Origin: Firmicutes bacterium UBA5201
GTDB taxonomy: Bacteria; Bacillota; Clostridia; Peptostreptococcales; Acidaminobacteraceae
Length of the DNA stretch: 64,000 nucleotides
Direction of reading: 5' to 3'
NCBI GenBank assembly: GCA_002412775.1
Contig: DHVT01000028.1
Span: 138,749 to 202,748, forward strand
The notes beneath the pieces were generated by a model. The model saw only the letters and a program-made list of their open reading frames with translations, made no database searches and was not told the origin of the DNA. Shown in pieces: positions 16,409 to 24,920 of the stretch. Position 1 is the stretch's first letter. Every line of letters begins with the position of its first letter. The translations under genes and the position numbers were made by a program.

Positions 16409-16426
16409 TTGTTAAATTATTAACTA
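16409..16426. promoter_or_regulatory. Rex-like operator upstream of bcd-etfBA
   Basis: TTGTTAA-ATTA-TTAACTA matches the Rex consensus TTGTTAA-N4-TTAACAA at all but one specified position. Rex is the NADH/NAD-sensing repressor that controls bcd and fermentation genes in Clostridia. The site lies between the probable promoter and the ribosome site, where it would block transcription. Confidence 0.75.
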
Positions 16427-16463
16427 TTCGTTGCAAAAAAATAAAACGATCCCCATGACAATA

Positions 16464-16485
16464 TTTTAACACTCATTTGTTAAAA
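16464..16485. promoter_or_regulatory. Second inverted repeat upstream of bcd
   Basis: TTTTAACA / TGTTAAAA arms, 8 bp each with a 6-bp spacer, lie about 40 bp beyond the Rex-like site. The half-sites have the Rex core but point outward, so it may be a weak auxiliary site, a different operator, or chance in AT-rich DNA. Confidence 0.4.
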
Positions 16486-16520
16486 TGCCTAGAGGATAAT
16501 TTTATGGAAAGCAATGTTCA

Positions 16521-16922
16521 CTAAAATTTTACAAACTTCAATAAAGTAAATACCGCGAGCAAAACCAGTCCCAAGAGAAGATAATTTCTTCCTCTGATAT
16601 ATTTTTGATTCACTTTGTATTTGTCTTCATAGAGCGCCTTGTTTTTATAGCTCAGATCCAAATCAAAAACATGATAGGTTTCTCTCGGTGAGTCAATGAC
16701 TTCTTTCGTAAGGTCGTGAAACAAATCCCAGGCCACATCAAAATCCTTGAGTGGCACCCAAATGGAATACCCCCCTGAATCCTCCAGCGGTACGATCTTC
16801 GAGCGAATACCGAAGTGCATCAATTTTAGCTCTTCGTTCATATAGCAGGATTCTTCGTAATCGCCTTTTTTCTCATCGAGCAGTTTCCACTTATAAAGAT
16901 GTTCCAATCTTGAATCTCCCAT
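16521..16922 (-). CDS. Small protein with C-terminal membrane anchor
   Basis: A 133-aa protein with a soluble domain and one transmembrane helix at about 113-130 (NYLLLGLVLLAVFTLLKFV), ending in the cytosol or just outside the membrane. The soluble part (HFGIRSKIVPLEDSGGYSIWVPLKDFDVAWDLF) vaguely resembles the DUF2007 signal-transducing fold, but the match is weak. It is the last gene of the ABC-importer operon, 11 bp behind the permease, so it may be an accessory to that transporter. No function can be assigned. Confidence 0.6.
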   Translation of the reverse strand: MGDSRLEHLYKWKLLDEKKGDYEESCYMNEELKLMHFGIRSKIVPLEDSGGYSIWVPLKDFDVAWDLFHDLTKEVIDSPRETYHVFDLDLSYKNKALYEDKYKVNQKYIRGRNYLLLGLVLLAVFTLLKFVKF

Positions 16923-16933
16923 AACTTACCGCC

Positions 16934-17704
16934 TTAATTCATTTTTTTGAGCAGGTGTTTGGATAATTCGTCAAGCACTACGGAGATGATGATGGTGACC
17001 ATTGCCAGAGCGAGTACTTCACTGGTGTCAATATTCATACGAGCGATTTGAAACGACCTTCCAAGAGAGTTCTGGGTCTGACTCAACACCTCAGATGCGA
17101 TGACCACTTTAAGTCCAAGACCACCTATCGCCAGCACGCTCGACTGAATGTACGGTTTGATGGAGGGGAATAACACGGTTCTCAGTTTTTTGATCCAATT
17201 GAACTTGTATACATCCGCGAGTTCAATGAGTTTCTCGTCTATGCGTTTATAACCTTCGAGAACATTCCCGTAAACCACTGGAAATGTAATGAGAATCGTA
17301 ACAAAAATCGGAGCCAGATACCCGGACATCCAAAGAACGACGTATACGATCAGAACAATAGTAGGAACCGTCTTGATCAACAAGACAAGTGGGGAGAGCA
17401 AATGCTCAAGCACTGTGAATCGCCCCGACAAAATCCCAAAGACTATTCCTAAAAAAGTACTGACCGCCACAACACTCAAAACCCTTAAGAGTGTATAAAA
17501 AAGCGCCAAATGGAAGGATCTGCTGAAGACCAAATGAATAAAGGCTTCCATACTTTCCACAGGTGTGGGCAAAATGTAGGGCTTTGCCAGTGCTAGTGCG
17601 GACAAATGCCAGATCAATACCAGCCCGATTGTTGAGATGGTGATATACAGATTCTTTTTCCTGTCAATTGTTTGCCGATCATCTTTTGAAGTAAAAATCT
17701 TCAT
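16934..17704 (-). CDS. ABC importer permease, NitT/TauT (SsuC-like) family
   Basis: A 256-aa inner-membrane permease with about six transmembrane helices. It carries the binding-protein-dependent permease signature that contacts the ATPase (ELADVYKFNWIKKLRTVLFPSIKPYI, EAA-loop type). The family imports nitrate, taurine, sulfonates, thiamine precursors and other small organic molecules. Its start overlaps the end of the binding-protein gene by 26 bp, consistent with translational coupling. The substrate cannot be predicted from the permease. Confidence 0.88.
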   Translation of the reverse strand: MKIFTSKDDRQTIDRKKNLYITISTIGLVLIWHLSALALAKPYILPTPVESMEAFIHLVFSRSFHLALFYTLLRVLSVVAVSTFLGIVFGILSGRFTVLEHLLSPLVLLIKTVPTIVLIVYVVLWMSGYLAPIFVTILITFPVVYGNVLEGYKRIDEKLIELADVYKFNWIKKLRTVLFPSIKPYIQSSVLAIGGLGLKVVIASEVLSQTQNSLGRSFQIARMNIDTSEVLALAMVTIIISVVLDELSKHLLKKMN

Positions 17705-18716
17705 CAGGCATTTTTCCTCCTATGGCTTCCGGGGAAAACGTATAAAGCATCCTATAAAACGACTCCAACTTTTCTTTGTTCGAAAAAGCGTCCTCATGAC
17801 GGATGTTGAGTCCTTTCACCGCATTCACAAAAACGGGTACGGGTATGCCAAGCTCGAGTTGTTCCGAATAACCACCGGCCAAATCAGGAAACTCATTCAA
17901 CCAGACGGAAGACTCTGAAAGCGCATCAGCAAAGGCTACAACCAAATCTGGGTAAACCTCCGCAATTGTGTTTCTGACTATGAGCCCCGCTTGAGGGAAA
18001 CCACCTTCAATTCCGGATATCTTTTCATACTCCTCTTGCAGATCAAAAAGCATGTTATACGGAATACCTTTTGCGTCCAGCGTTGAGAGTACGGGTTCAG
18101 GCATGATTGTGACTGTTGACTTGCCGGAAATATATGTCGGTCCGACTTCCGCTGTTCCAGCCAAATATATGATGTTCAGATCTTTTTCAGGATCGAGTCC
18201 GTTTGCCTCGAGCAATGCCAAGAAAATCAAGTCCGGCACCAAGCCTTGGCCGATCATATAGACATCTTTGCCTCTCAGCGACTCCCACGAGTCAATATCC
18301 TCAGATGTGATCATATAGAGATTGCCATGGGTATTGATGCTCACGAACTTATATGGGACACCTTTATTGTAGAGTTTGATGGCGAGATTGGTCGGGATAA
18401 GAGCGAAATCCACTTTTTCAGCGATGATTTCCGAGGCCAACAAATCAGTGGAGTTGATGCTTTCATATTCCACAATCACATTTTTCATCAGTTCGGGTTG
18501 TTCGTAAATCATCTTGAGCATCGCTATGGTTGTAGCACCTTCAGGAGTCAAGGCCCTTACATAAAGTGGTTCTTCAGGGGTGGATGCAAGTGGCGCATCA
18601 ACCACATCACCAGAGGGTTCCTCAATGACCACCTCGGGCCCATCCGCATTTTGTGAGCAAGCGCCCACTATTGATATCATCATTAAAAGCAAAACCAAGT
18701 ACAACGTTTTTTTCAT
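17679..18716 (-). CDS. ABC importer substrate-binding lipoprotein
   Basis: A 345-aa lipoprotein. The signal peptide ends in a lipobox (IVGAC, Cys near residue 20). The mature part has the NitT/TauT-like periplasmic-binding fold: LTPEGATTIAMLKMIYE, VDFALIPTNLAIKLYNKG, and a hinge around LAGTAEVGPTYISGKSTVTIMPEPVL. The start ATG overlaps the ATPase stop as ATGA (18713-18716). An upstream in-frame start was rejected because the lipoprotein signal begins at this Met. The ligand is unknown; the family includes binding proteins for sulfonates, pyrimidines and aromatic compounds. Confidence 0.87.
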   Translation of the reverse strand: MKKTLYLVLLLMMISIVGACSQNADGPEVVIEEPSGDVVDAPLASTPEEPLYVRALTPEGATTIAMLKMIYEQPELMKNVIVEYESINSTDLLASEIIAEKVDFALIPTNLAIKLYNKGVPYKFVSINTHGNLYMITSEDIDSWESLRGKDVYMIGQGLVPDLIFLALLEANGLDPEKDLNIIYLAGTAEVGPTYISGKSTVTIMPEPVLSTLDAKGIPYNMLFDLQEEYEKISGIEGGFPQAGLIVRNTIAEVYPDLVVAFADALSESSVWLNEFPDLAGGYSEQLELGIPVPVFVNAVKGLNIRHEDAFSNKEKLESFYRMLYTFSPEAIGGKMPDEDFYFKR

Positions 18717-19399
18717 ATGCTTTCCTCCCAATAGGTTTTAATAGTGTTTTTATATCGGATCACATCATCCACAGCGAGCGCTCTCGGATTCTCGATATTG
18801 AAAATATCAAGAAGGCCCTTCGGATGCTTTGCGAGTAGCGCGATCCTGTCCGCGGTCCACAGCGCCTCATCCATGTCGTGTGTGACGAACAAAACTGTGA
18901 TTTCAGTCTCATTCCATAGTCTCAACAGAGCATCGATCATCTTGGCTTTCAATGAATAATCCAAGGATTTGAAAGGTTCATCCAGCAGCAAAAGATCCGG
19001 TTTATAGGCAAAAGCTCTCGCTATTGCCACTCTTTGCCTCATACCGCCGCTCAACTCATGAGGCATCTTGTCTTTATCATTCAAAAGTTCCATCTCTATG
19101 AGCAAATGACTGATTTCCAAGTGGGTCAAAGCATCATTGACGACTTTGATGTTGTCTTCCACATTCATCCACGGCAAAAGCCGATCCTCTTGAAAAACAT
19201 AACCGATTCGTTTTGCATCATTGACCATTTTTCCATCATAGGAATCCATGATCCCAGCGACAATATTGAGCAATGTCGATTTCCCCGCACCCGACGGACC
19301 AAGGATGCAAAAGATCTCACCGGGCTCGATGCGCAGGTTCAGGTCTTCCAGTATCTTCTGGTCGTTATAAAATTTACCCAGATTCTTAAGCTCCAACAT
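18713..19399 (-). CDS. ABC importer ATPase, NitT/TauT (SsuB/TauB-like)
   Basis: A 228-aa ATPase that powers the importer. Walker A is GPSGAGKSTLLN, the Q-loop FQEDRLLPW is typical of the NitT/TauT family, the signature is LSGGMRQRVAIARAFA, Walker B is LLLLDEPFKSLD, and the switch His lies in FVTHDMDEALW. It is the first gene of a four-gene minus-strand operon (ATPase, binding protein, permease, small anchored protein). Confidence 0.92.
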   Translation of the reverse strand: MLELKNLGKFYNDQKILEDLNLRIEPGEIFCILGPSGAGKSTLLNIVAGIMDSYDGKMVNDAKRIGYVFQEDRLLPWMNVEDNIKVVNDALTHLEISHLLIEMELLNDKDKMPHELSGGMRQRVAIARAFAYKPDLLLLDEPFKSLDYSLKAKMIDALLRLWNETEITVLFVTHDMDEALWTADRIALLAKHPKGLLDIFNIENPRALAVDDVIRYKNTIKTYWEESI

Positions 19400-19436
19400 A
19401 ATTGATCTCCGATGTCTTTTGTCCTCTCAATTTTAT

Positions 19437-19468
19437 CATAAAAAAAACCATGCAACAATGTGCATGAT
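19437..19468 (-). terminator. Terminator of the methyltransferase-like gene
   Basis: On the minus strand a CATGCA / TGCATG stem with a 6-nt loop, extended by two imperfect pairs, is followed by T8 immediately after the stop codon. Confidence 0.75.
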
Positions 19469-19470
19469 TT

Positions 19471-19956
19471 TTACGACCAGATCATCTGACCCAGTTTGTC
19501 ATTTTCGAGTTTTATGACTTCAAAATACATCAGATCGTTCTCGACGATGATGTTCTTGTCGATCAACAAATCGGAGTTGTTGATGATTTCGGCCACTTGA
19601 TCCATGGACCATCTGGATTTTGTCCTGAGCCTCGACAACCATTTCGATACGACACCGATTTCCTCATCGTGATAAAAGGATAGGAAAATTCTTCCGTTCT
19701 TCTTTAGAACACGCTTTGCTTCATATATGACCACTTCCGGGTTGATGTCGAAGTATCTGTTGCAATGTATGATGACCTTGTCGACAGATTCGTCCTCCAA
19801 AACAAGCTTACTCAAACAGTATTCAATTTTTTTAGTCTTGCAGTCATTGCCTACCATACGAACGCCTTCACTTCTCCACTCCAGTATGGTGTCCACTGGA
19901 GAGAATGCGGTAGGATTGAGCAATTTTATGTAATCTATGGTCATAATTCTTTTCAC
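19471..19956 (-). CDS. Methyltransferase-like protein lacking the SAM-binding motif I
   Basis: A 161-aa protein. Residues about 45-100 (LSKLVLEDESVDKVIIHCNRYFD ... EAKRVLKKNGRIFLSFY) match the middle of class I methyltransferases of the type 11 family, including motif IV-like and post-motif segments. The N-terminal Rossmann strand with its glycine-rich motif I is absent; the first 45 residues carry no GxGxG. The intact start, its own terminator and the lack of stops argue against random decay, so it may be a shortened, possibly non-catalytic relative. The function is unknown. Confidence 0.6.
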   Translation of the reverse strand: MKRIMTIDYIKLLNPTAFSPVDTILEWRSEGVRMVGNDCKTKKIEYCLSKLVLEDESVDKVIIHCNRYFDINPEVVIYEAKRVLKKNGRIFLSFYHDEEIGVVSKWLSRLRTKSRWSMDQVAEIINNSDLLIDKNIIVENDLMYFEVIKLENDKLGQMIWS

Positions 19957-20096
19957 CTGGCTTCATAGTTCGATATTGTGTATTAAAAATACCATACAGA
20001 CCTTACAAATACAATAAAATCGATGTTAAGAAAGTAGGTCATTTTATTAATAATTATCGGAATATTTTTACTCTTTGGCAATATGTTGATGATTCA

Positions 20097-20125
20097 TTGA
20101 CATCATATTATATTTATGATAAATT
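20097..20125 (+). promoter_or_regulatory. Promoter of the riboswitch-antiporter unit
   Basis: TTGACA, 17 bp, TAAATT, placed 6 bp before the riboswitch. Confidence 0.75.
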
Positions 20126-20130
20126 TGTTG

Positions 20131-20228
20131 TGTTAGAGGGAGTAACTGCCCATAAGCGGAATCCATGCCGTCAGAACGGACTTTGTCCCGGTTTGGATGA
20201 TTTTTATAAAATCGTGTGAGACTCTACA
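20131..20228 (+). ncRNA. yybP-ykoY (Mn2+-type) riboswitch
   Basis: The RNA begins TAGAGGGAGTAAC and ends GTGAGACTCTA. These are the two conserved L1/L3-side segments of the yybP-ykoY class (GGGAGUA and GAGAC/AAGACC), closed by a P1 stem of complementary TAGAG/CTCTA. Internal helices can be drawn (AATCCAT / GTTTGGATG region; CCGTC / GACGG-like pair). The 3' P1 strand overlaps the left arm of the following terminator, so P1 and terminator are mutually exclusive: ligand binding would favour read-through. It precedes a CaCA antiporter, a usual partner of this class. Known biology: members sense Mn2+. Confidence 0.85.
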
Positions 20229-20257
20229 ATTCGCGGGTGAATTGTAGGGTTTTTTTA
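20224..20257 (+). terminator. Riboswitch expression-platform terminator
   Basis: CTACAATTC / GAATTGTAG, a perfect 9-bp stem with a 6-nt loop followed by GG and T7. Its left arm shares bases with riboswitch P1. Confidence 0.9.
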
Positions 20258-20296
20258 TTGCATTCGTTCCCCGATCAAAACATATAAGGAGATATC

Positions 20297-21307
20297 ATGG
20301 ACGAACTCATTTTAGGGTTTTTAACCCCGCTATCCACATTTTTTTTATTCGCAATCATTGCAATCACACTTTATACCCTTGGAAAAGGCGCTGACATTCT
20401 GATCGATGAGGCAGTAGCCGTTTCAGCACATCTACGAATACCAAAAGCCATAATCGGCGCAACTGTAGTGTCACTTGGAACCACACTTCCTGAAGTATCT
20501 GTTTCAGTCTTGGCCGCAATCAACGGCAACCCGGATCTCGCACTCGGAAACGCTGTCGGTTCGATTATTGCGGATACCGGACTTATTGTCGGTATCGCAG
20601 CACTGATCAGTCCGATTGTCATCGACTACAAGTCCATCCGCGTCCAAAGTTGGATCCAGCTATTGGCCGGCATTCTTCTGGTCGTATTCGCGCTTCCTGT
20701 TTTTTCCGGTTCAAGCTCGGGTGTGATCACCCAAGGTATGGGATTTGTACTTCTCTCTTTCCTCGGCATTTATCTCTATTGGTCTTTCAAGCACTCCAGA
20801 AAAGAACAATTGGATGAAATCGAAGGTGAGATCAAGGAACATGAAAAAGAAAGTCTGGTCAAACAGTTTTTACTTATGGCAGGCGGCATGGCTATCGTCA
20901 TCCTCTCATCAAAAGTATTGATTCCGGCAGTGGAGATATCGGCCATCCGTATTGGAGTCCCCCAGAGCATCATCGCCGCGACACTGGTCGCATTTGGCAC
21001 AAGTCTGCCTGAATTGACAACGAGTATAAAATCTGTACTTCGTGGACACGGTGATCTCGCAATAGGCAATATCATCGGCGCCGATATACTGAACGTGCTG
21101 TTCGTTGTTGGTGCTTCCGCAGCTGCGACACCTCTCGGACTTGCAGTGCCAAAGAACTTCTACTCGCTTCATTTTCCTGCAATGCTCTTGATTCTGTTGA
21201 CCTTCAGAATATTCACGCTCAACAAGGGTCATACACTGAACCGAAAAGAAGGCGCGTTGTTGGTTCTTTTTTACCTGGTTTATTTGGTACTCAATTACGT
21301 TGGCTAA
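20297..21307 (+). CDS. CaCA-family cation antiporter (YrbG-like)
   Basis: A 336-aa membrane protein with about ten transmembrane helices and the two inverted alpha-repeats of Ca2+/cation antiporters: GATVVSLGTTLPEVSVSVLAA and AATLVAFGTSLPELTTSIKSV, each with the GT(S/T)LPE cation-binding signature followed by ALGN or AIGN. Members exchange Ca2+ or other divalent cations against Na+ or H+. The riboswitch directly upstream belongs to the Mn2+-sensing class, so this protein is likely to export Mn2+ or to be induced by it; that is inference. GGAG precedes the ATG. A bidirectional terminator follows. Confidence 0.9.
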   Translation: MDELILGFLTPLSTFFLFAIIAITLYTLGKGADILIDEAVAVSAHLRIPKAIIGATVVSLGTTLPEVSVSVLAAINGNPDLALGNAVGSIIADTGLIVGIAALISPIVIDYKSIRVQSWIQLLAGILLVVFALPVFSGSSSGVITQGMGFVLLSFLGIYLYWSFKHSRKEQLDEIEGEIKEHEKESLVKQFLLMAGGMAIVILSSKVLIPAVEISAIRIGVPQSIIAATLVAFGTSLPELTTSIKSVLRGHGDLAIGNIIGADILNVLFVVGASAAATPLGLAVPKNFYSLHFPAMLLILLTFRIFTLNKGHTLNRKEGALLVLFYLVYLVLNYVG

Positions 21308-21312
21308 AATCA

Positions 21313-21358
21313 TAAAGGATGTCCCGATCATTTTTCAAAATGATCGGCGACATCCTTT
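21313..21358. terminator. Bidirectional terminator
   Basis: AAAGGATGTC and CGATCATTTT arms with a near-perfect complement after a 2-nt loop, and A/T runs on both sides, between the convergent antiporter and MATE genes. Confidence 0.9.
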
Positions 21359-21360
21359 TA

Positions 21361-22728
21361 TTATTGATCGATAAATTCTTTTTGGGTCTTAAGCAATCTT
21401 TCAAACCAAATGTAGACGATTGTTCCTTTGAAGACACTGCTGATGCTGATGCTCCACCAGATGCCGTTGAGTCCCAAAAATGTCATCTGGCTGAAATAAA
21501 GTGCCATGGGGATTCTGAGTATATTGAAAACAATACTGGTGATTGCGGCAGGCTTTGTACGACCTATTCCATTGAATGCTCCGGAGATTGTGATTTCAAT
21601 GCACATGAAAAGTTGTGAAAGTCCTAGAATCCTGAGATAATCCACACCCAGTGTTATCGCTTCCGGTTCTCTGATGAAGATCATAAAAAGATATTTCGCT
21701 CCGAAAAACAAAAGCAAAGTATTGAATATCCCCAGGGAAAATGCCAATCTCATGGCCGTCCGGTATCCTTTCACCACCCTGGCATATTGTTTGCCTCCAT
21801 AGTTTTGACCCACAAAAGCGCCTAGTGCCACGGCAAGTCCTGTGGCTGTCATCCAAGTGATGGATTCTATCTGTGAACCGACCTTTTGGACCGCAATGGG
21901 AAGCGGACCGTATACAGCGATGATTCTTGCGATCACCATGGATATGAAAGTGAACAGACCGCTCTGTACCGCCGGTGGTCCACCAAGTCTCATTATGTCT
22001 GACAGCGTCACCCATTTGATGGGTTTGATGAGCGTGAAATGTTCAAATAGCGTATGTTTGAACTTGATGTTGTAGACAAAGATGACAAAGACGACGAATT
22101 GCGCAAACACAGTAGCAAGCGCCGCTCCCGCAACCCCCATTTCCGGAAACGGACCAATGCCGTTGATCAAGATGGGGTCTAGTACGATATTGATCACCAG
22201 TCCAACAGCGTTGAACATGAATGGGGTTCTGCTGTCCCCACGCCCGTTGAATATTCCGGTGAATACCTGATTCGCAAATGGAAACAGGATGCCTATGGCG
22301 ATAATGGACAGATAACCGATGGCGTTTTTTTCCACTTCGGGACTGCCCGTGTTAAAAAATGAAATCAGACCGGTTTTAAACACCAGCAGAAATGTCATGT
22401 ACCCCATCGCAAGGAAGAAAATCAAATGGAGACCACTTCTTGCAAAGTGTTCGGCACGTGCTTCATCTTTTGCTCCGGATGCCTGGGCGACCCTTATTTC
22501 CGTACCTGTTTTGCTCAGCATGATGAACATATTCGCGAACCACACAAAGAATCCCGCGATTCCAACTGCGGCCACAGCATTTGAACCGAGGAATCCGATC
22601 CAAATCATGTCGGTCAGATTATAGGCCATCTGCATGAAACTCGTTCCCATGATTGGTAGTGCCATTTTGAGCAAACTGGAGAGTATATCGCCCTCGGTCA
22701 TATCTATCTTTTTGTTTTTAATTGCCAT
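21361..22728 (-). CDS. MATE-family efflux transporter
   Basis: A 455-aa protein with twelve predicted transmembrane helices and the two MATE halves. Family features are PIMGTSFMQMAYNLTDMIWIG at the start, VFTGIFNGRGDSRTPFMFN in the first half and GAFNGIGRTKPAAITSIVFNILRIPMALY in the second. MATE proteins export cationic drugs or metabolites against Na+ or H+. A consensus TATAAT lies at plus-strand 22764-22769 (read on the minus strand). Transcribed alone. Confidence 0.9.
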   Translation of the reverse strand: MAIKNKKIDMTEGDILSSLLKMALPIMGTSFMQMAYNLTDMIWIGFLGSNAVAAVGIAGFFVWFANMFIMLSKTGTEIRVAQASGAKDEARAEHFARSGLHLIFFLAMGYMTFLLVFKTGLISFFNTGSPEVEKNAIGYLSIIAIGILFPFANQVFTGIFNGRGDSRTPFMFNAVGLVINIVLDPILINGIGPFPEMGVAGAALATVFAQFVVFVIFVYNIKFKHTLFEHFTLIKPIKWVTLSDIMRLGGPPAVQSGLFTFISMVIARIIAVYGPLPIAVQKVGSQIESITWMTATGLAVALGAFVGQNYGGKQYARVVKGYRTAMRLAFSLGIFNTLLLFFGAKYLFMIFIREPEAITLGVDYLRILGLSQLFMCIEITISGAFNGIGRTKPAAITSIVFNILRIPMALYFSQMTFLGLNGIWWSISISSVFKGTIVYIWFERLLKTQKEFIDQ

Positions 22729-22860
22729 TTCAACCTCTTCTACCGGATTTCAAATCCAATATATTATAACACAATTGTTTTGTATTGTTTATAATTTTGT
22801 AATACGCCTGTAAGCTTCATGGGTTATAATGAAAGAGTTAATAACCGAAAGGAGAACTTT

Positions 22861-24420
22861 ATGACAAAAAAGCCAAATGCTTTTTGGGCACTGAAATCCA
22901 TAGTTGTTTTATTGGCTATCACTATAATCTCACTAAGCGTTCCAGTATCTTTCGCAGTCACCTTCAATGATGTCTCTGGTCACTGGGCGGAAAAAACAAT
23001 TACAAACGTCAGTGAATACGGCGTCATTTCCGGATATCCCGATGGTAGTTTCAAGCCGGATTCCACAATCAAACGGATTGAATACCTGGTACTGGTGATC
23101 AAAGCCCAGTCCATCGAAGTCCGGGAACGTGTTGGAACCGAGTATTGGGGAAAACCGTTCGTCGAAGCGGCAATTGAAGCAAACTATATAAAAGCGGACG
23201 AGTTCGGTAGTACCGATCTCAGCGTCTATGAAAAACCGATCCTAAGACAAGAAATGGCCAGCATCATCACAAAAGCTTACCTGGCAACAGGTGCCACCGT
23301 CACAGGTGAGGCGATCGCTGAAGCCAGTCAAAAGCTGACCGACTACAATACCGTCTCAAACCGTTATCTTGACTCCGTCATAACAGCAGTCGCCATTGGC
23401 ATCATAAATGGATATCCGGATTCGACTTTCAAGCCCATGCTGAACGCCACCCGTGCGGAATCATCGGTAGTACTCGAAAAGTACCTGGCAACTCTAAATA
23501 AGATCGAACTGGTTACAGACAACCTGGATGCTTCAGGATATGCGGCTGGTCATGCGTTTGCCACCTTGTCCACTCCATTTTCAGTCAATGACATCGAAAT
23601 CGGTGATTCATCAGTGACTGTCAAAGAGATTTACGGTGAACCCGTTCGGATCGATGACAGTGCCTATGGATTCAAATGGTGGGTCTATCATGACAATTAT
23701 GAGGATTATTTCTTAGTGGGAGTAAGCAATCAAAAAGTTGTTGCACTCTTCACCGCATCCGATTTGCTCAAATCCTCAACATCACTTGCCATGAACCAAA
23801 ACAAATCGGCTGTGACAAAAGCACTTGGCAATCCAATCAACAGTATATTCAAGGGTGCGGACGAATACATTCAAATGAACAACCAGGAATCTGCCGTATA
23901 CCTTAAGAACAATATATATCTGACCACTTATTTTGACAATCATGATTCTGGAAGGCTTTTCTCGATCATGTTGATCGATACCGCTGTTGAAAAGAGCATG
24001 ACAACCCAATACGGCAACTTGACCGACGCCGTCAGAATAAGTTTTGAAAAACAGATTTTCGATTTGAACAACGTTTTCAGACTCGAAAATGGCAAACCAA
24101 TCCTTAGATGGAGCGAGCCGATAGCCAATGTGGCACGTAAGCACAGCAAAGACATGGCGGTCCGCGATTTCTTCGATCACATCAATCCAAGTGGACAGTC
24201 ACCGTTCGATAGAATAGCAGCTTATCCAATCGATTTCAAATTGGCCGCTGAAAATATCGCAGCAGGTTATCTCAACGCTTTCGGGGCGCATGCGGGTTGG
24301 GTCAATTCATTCGGCCATCGCGAAAACCTCGTCAGAAACATTCAGTTTCTTGGTGTCGGCGTCTACTTCGGTGGTCCGTTCGGCACATATTACACACAAA
24401 ATTATTTCACACCACTTTAA
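22861..24420 (+). CDS. SLH-anchored CAP (SCP/PR-1) domain protein
   Basis: A 519-aa exported protein. A signal peptide (hydrophobic stretch near residues 9-34) is followed by an SLH domain (VTFNDVSGHWAEKTITNV, ISGYPDGSFKPDSTIKR) and a second SLH domain near 160-210 (INGYPDSTFKPMLNATRAE). Next come a CAP-associated domain (about 245-345) and a C-terminal CAP domain (about 395-519) with HSKDMAVRDFFDHINPSG and AENIAAGY. It should attach to the cell-wall polymer. CAP domains are widespread in spore-formers, but their exact activity is not settled. The ATG at 22861 follows AGGAG; an earlier in-frame start lacks one and would precede the signal peptide. Confidence 0.88.
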   Translation: MTKKPNAFWALKSIVVLLAITIISLSVPVSFAVTFNDVSGHWAEKTITNVSEYGVISGYPDGSFKPDSTIKRIEYLVLVIKAQSIEVRERVGTEYWGKPFVEAAIEANYIKADEFGSTDLSVYEKPILRQEMASIITKAYLATGATVTGEAIAEASQKLTDYNTVSNRYLDSVITAVAIGIINGYPDSTFKPMLNATRAESSVVLEKYLATLNKIELVTDNLDASGYAAGHAFATLSTPFSVNDIEIGDSSVTVKEIYGEPVRIDDSAYGFKWWVYHDNYEDYFLVGVSNQKVVALFTASDLLKSSTSLAMNQNKSAVTKALGNPINSIFKGADEYIQMNNQESAVYLKNNIYLTTYFDNHDSGRLFSIMLIDTAVEKSMTTQYGNLTDAVRISFEKQIFDLNNVFRLENGKPILRWSEPIANVARKHSKDMAVRDFFDHINPSGQSPFDRIAAYPIDFKLAAENIAAGYLNAFGAHAGWVNSFGHRENLVRNIQFLGVGVYFGGPFGTYYTQNYFTPL

Positions 24421-24428
24421 GCTTTTGA

Positions 24429-24478
24429 AGCCCCACACAAACCTTCATTTTATTTAGGTTTGTGTGGGGCTTTTTTAT
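24429..24478. terminator. Bidirectional terminator
   Basis: A perfect 16-bp stem (24429-24444 with 24456-24471) followed by T6. It overlaps the last bases of the convergent zur gene. Confidence 0.93.
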
Positions 24479-24900
24479 TCTTGGCATTTGGGGCAAATTC
24501 CCAAAATCTCCAGGTGATGCTCCAATATTTTGTAATGTGTCGATTCACTGAGTCTTTTCTCGTAATCACTCAGCGGACAGCCCTTGATAGGGACAATACT
24601 GTTGCATTTCACACATACGAGATGGTGTCTATGCTCCATATGGTTCATCTCATACGTCGACTTGCCATCCGCCTGCAGATTGGACTTCAGTACCAATCCC
24701 TTTCTTGTGAAGAGATCTAGAATCCTATATACCGTCGACAAATTCATCGCTTCGCTCTCTGTCTTGGTCAGTTCCATGTAAATGTGCTCAGCAGTGATCG
24801 GTGCGGATCCGCTTGAAAGAAAATTATAAACGGCTTGTCTCTGAACCGTATTTTTGATTCCGTATTTCTTAAAAACAACCTTTAAATCTTTTGATAACAT
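24475..24900 (-). CDS. zur: Fur-family metalloregulator, probably Zur
   Basis: A 141-aa Fur-superfamily repressor. The winged helix occupies about residues 1-80 (QRQAVYNFLSS, NLSTVYRILDLFTRKGLV). The HHLVCVKC segment provides the regulatory His cluster and the first Cys pair, and CPKC near the C-terminus the second pair of the structural zinc site. It is the last gene of a zinc-uptake operon (znuA-znuC-znuB), which favours Zur over Fur or PerR. The ATG at 24900 has GAGGTG in front; a TTG 24 bp upstream would overlap znuB. Confidence 0.82.
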   Translation of the reverse strand: MLSKDLKVVFKKYGIKNTVQRQAVYNFLSSGSAPITAEHIYMELTKTESEAMNLSTVYRILDLFTRKGLVLKSNLQADGKSTYEMNHMEHRHHLVCVKCNSIVPIKGCPLSDYEKRLSESTHYKILEHHLEILGICPKCQE

Positions 24901-24920
24901 TTCTTCACCTCTTTTGTGTG

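Noticed and set aside
19957..20096. Possible small gene upstream of the riboswitch
   Set aside because: The stretch is AT-rich with many stops on both strands and no ribosome site; it fits two divergent promoters.
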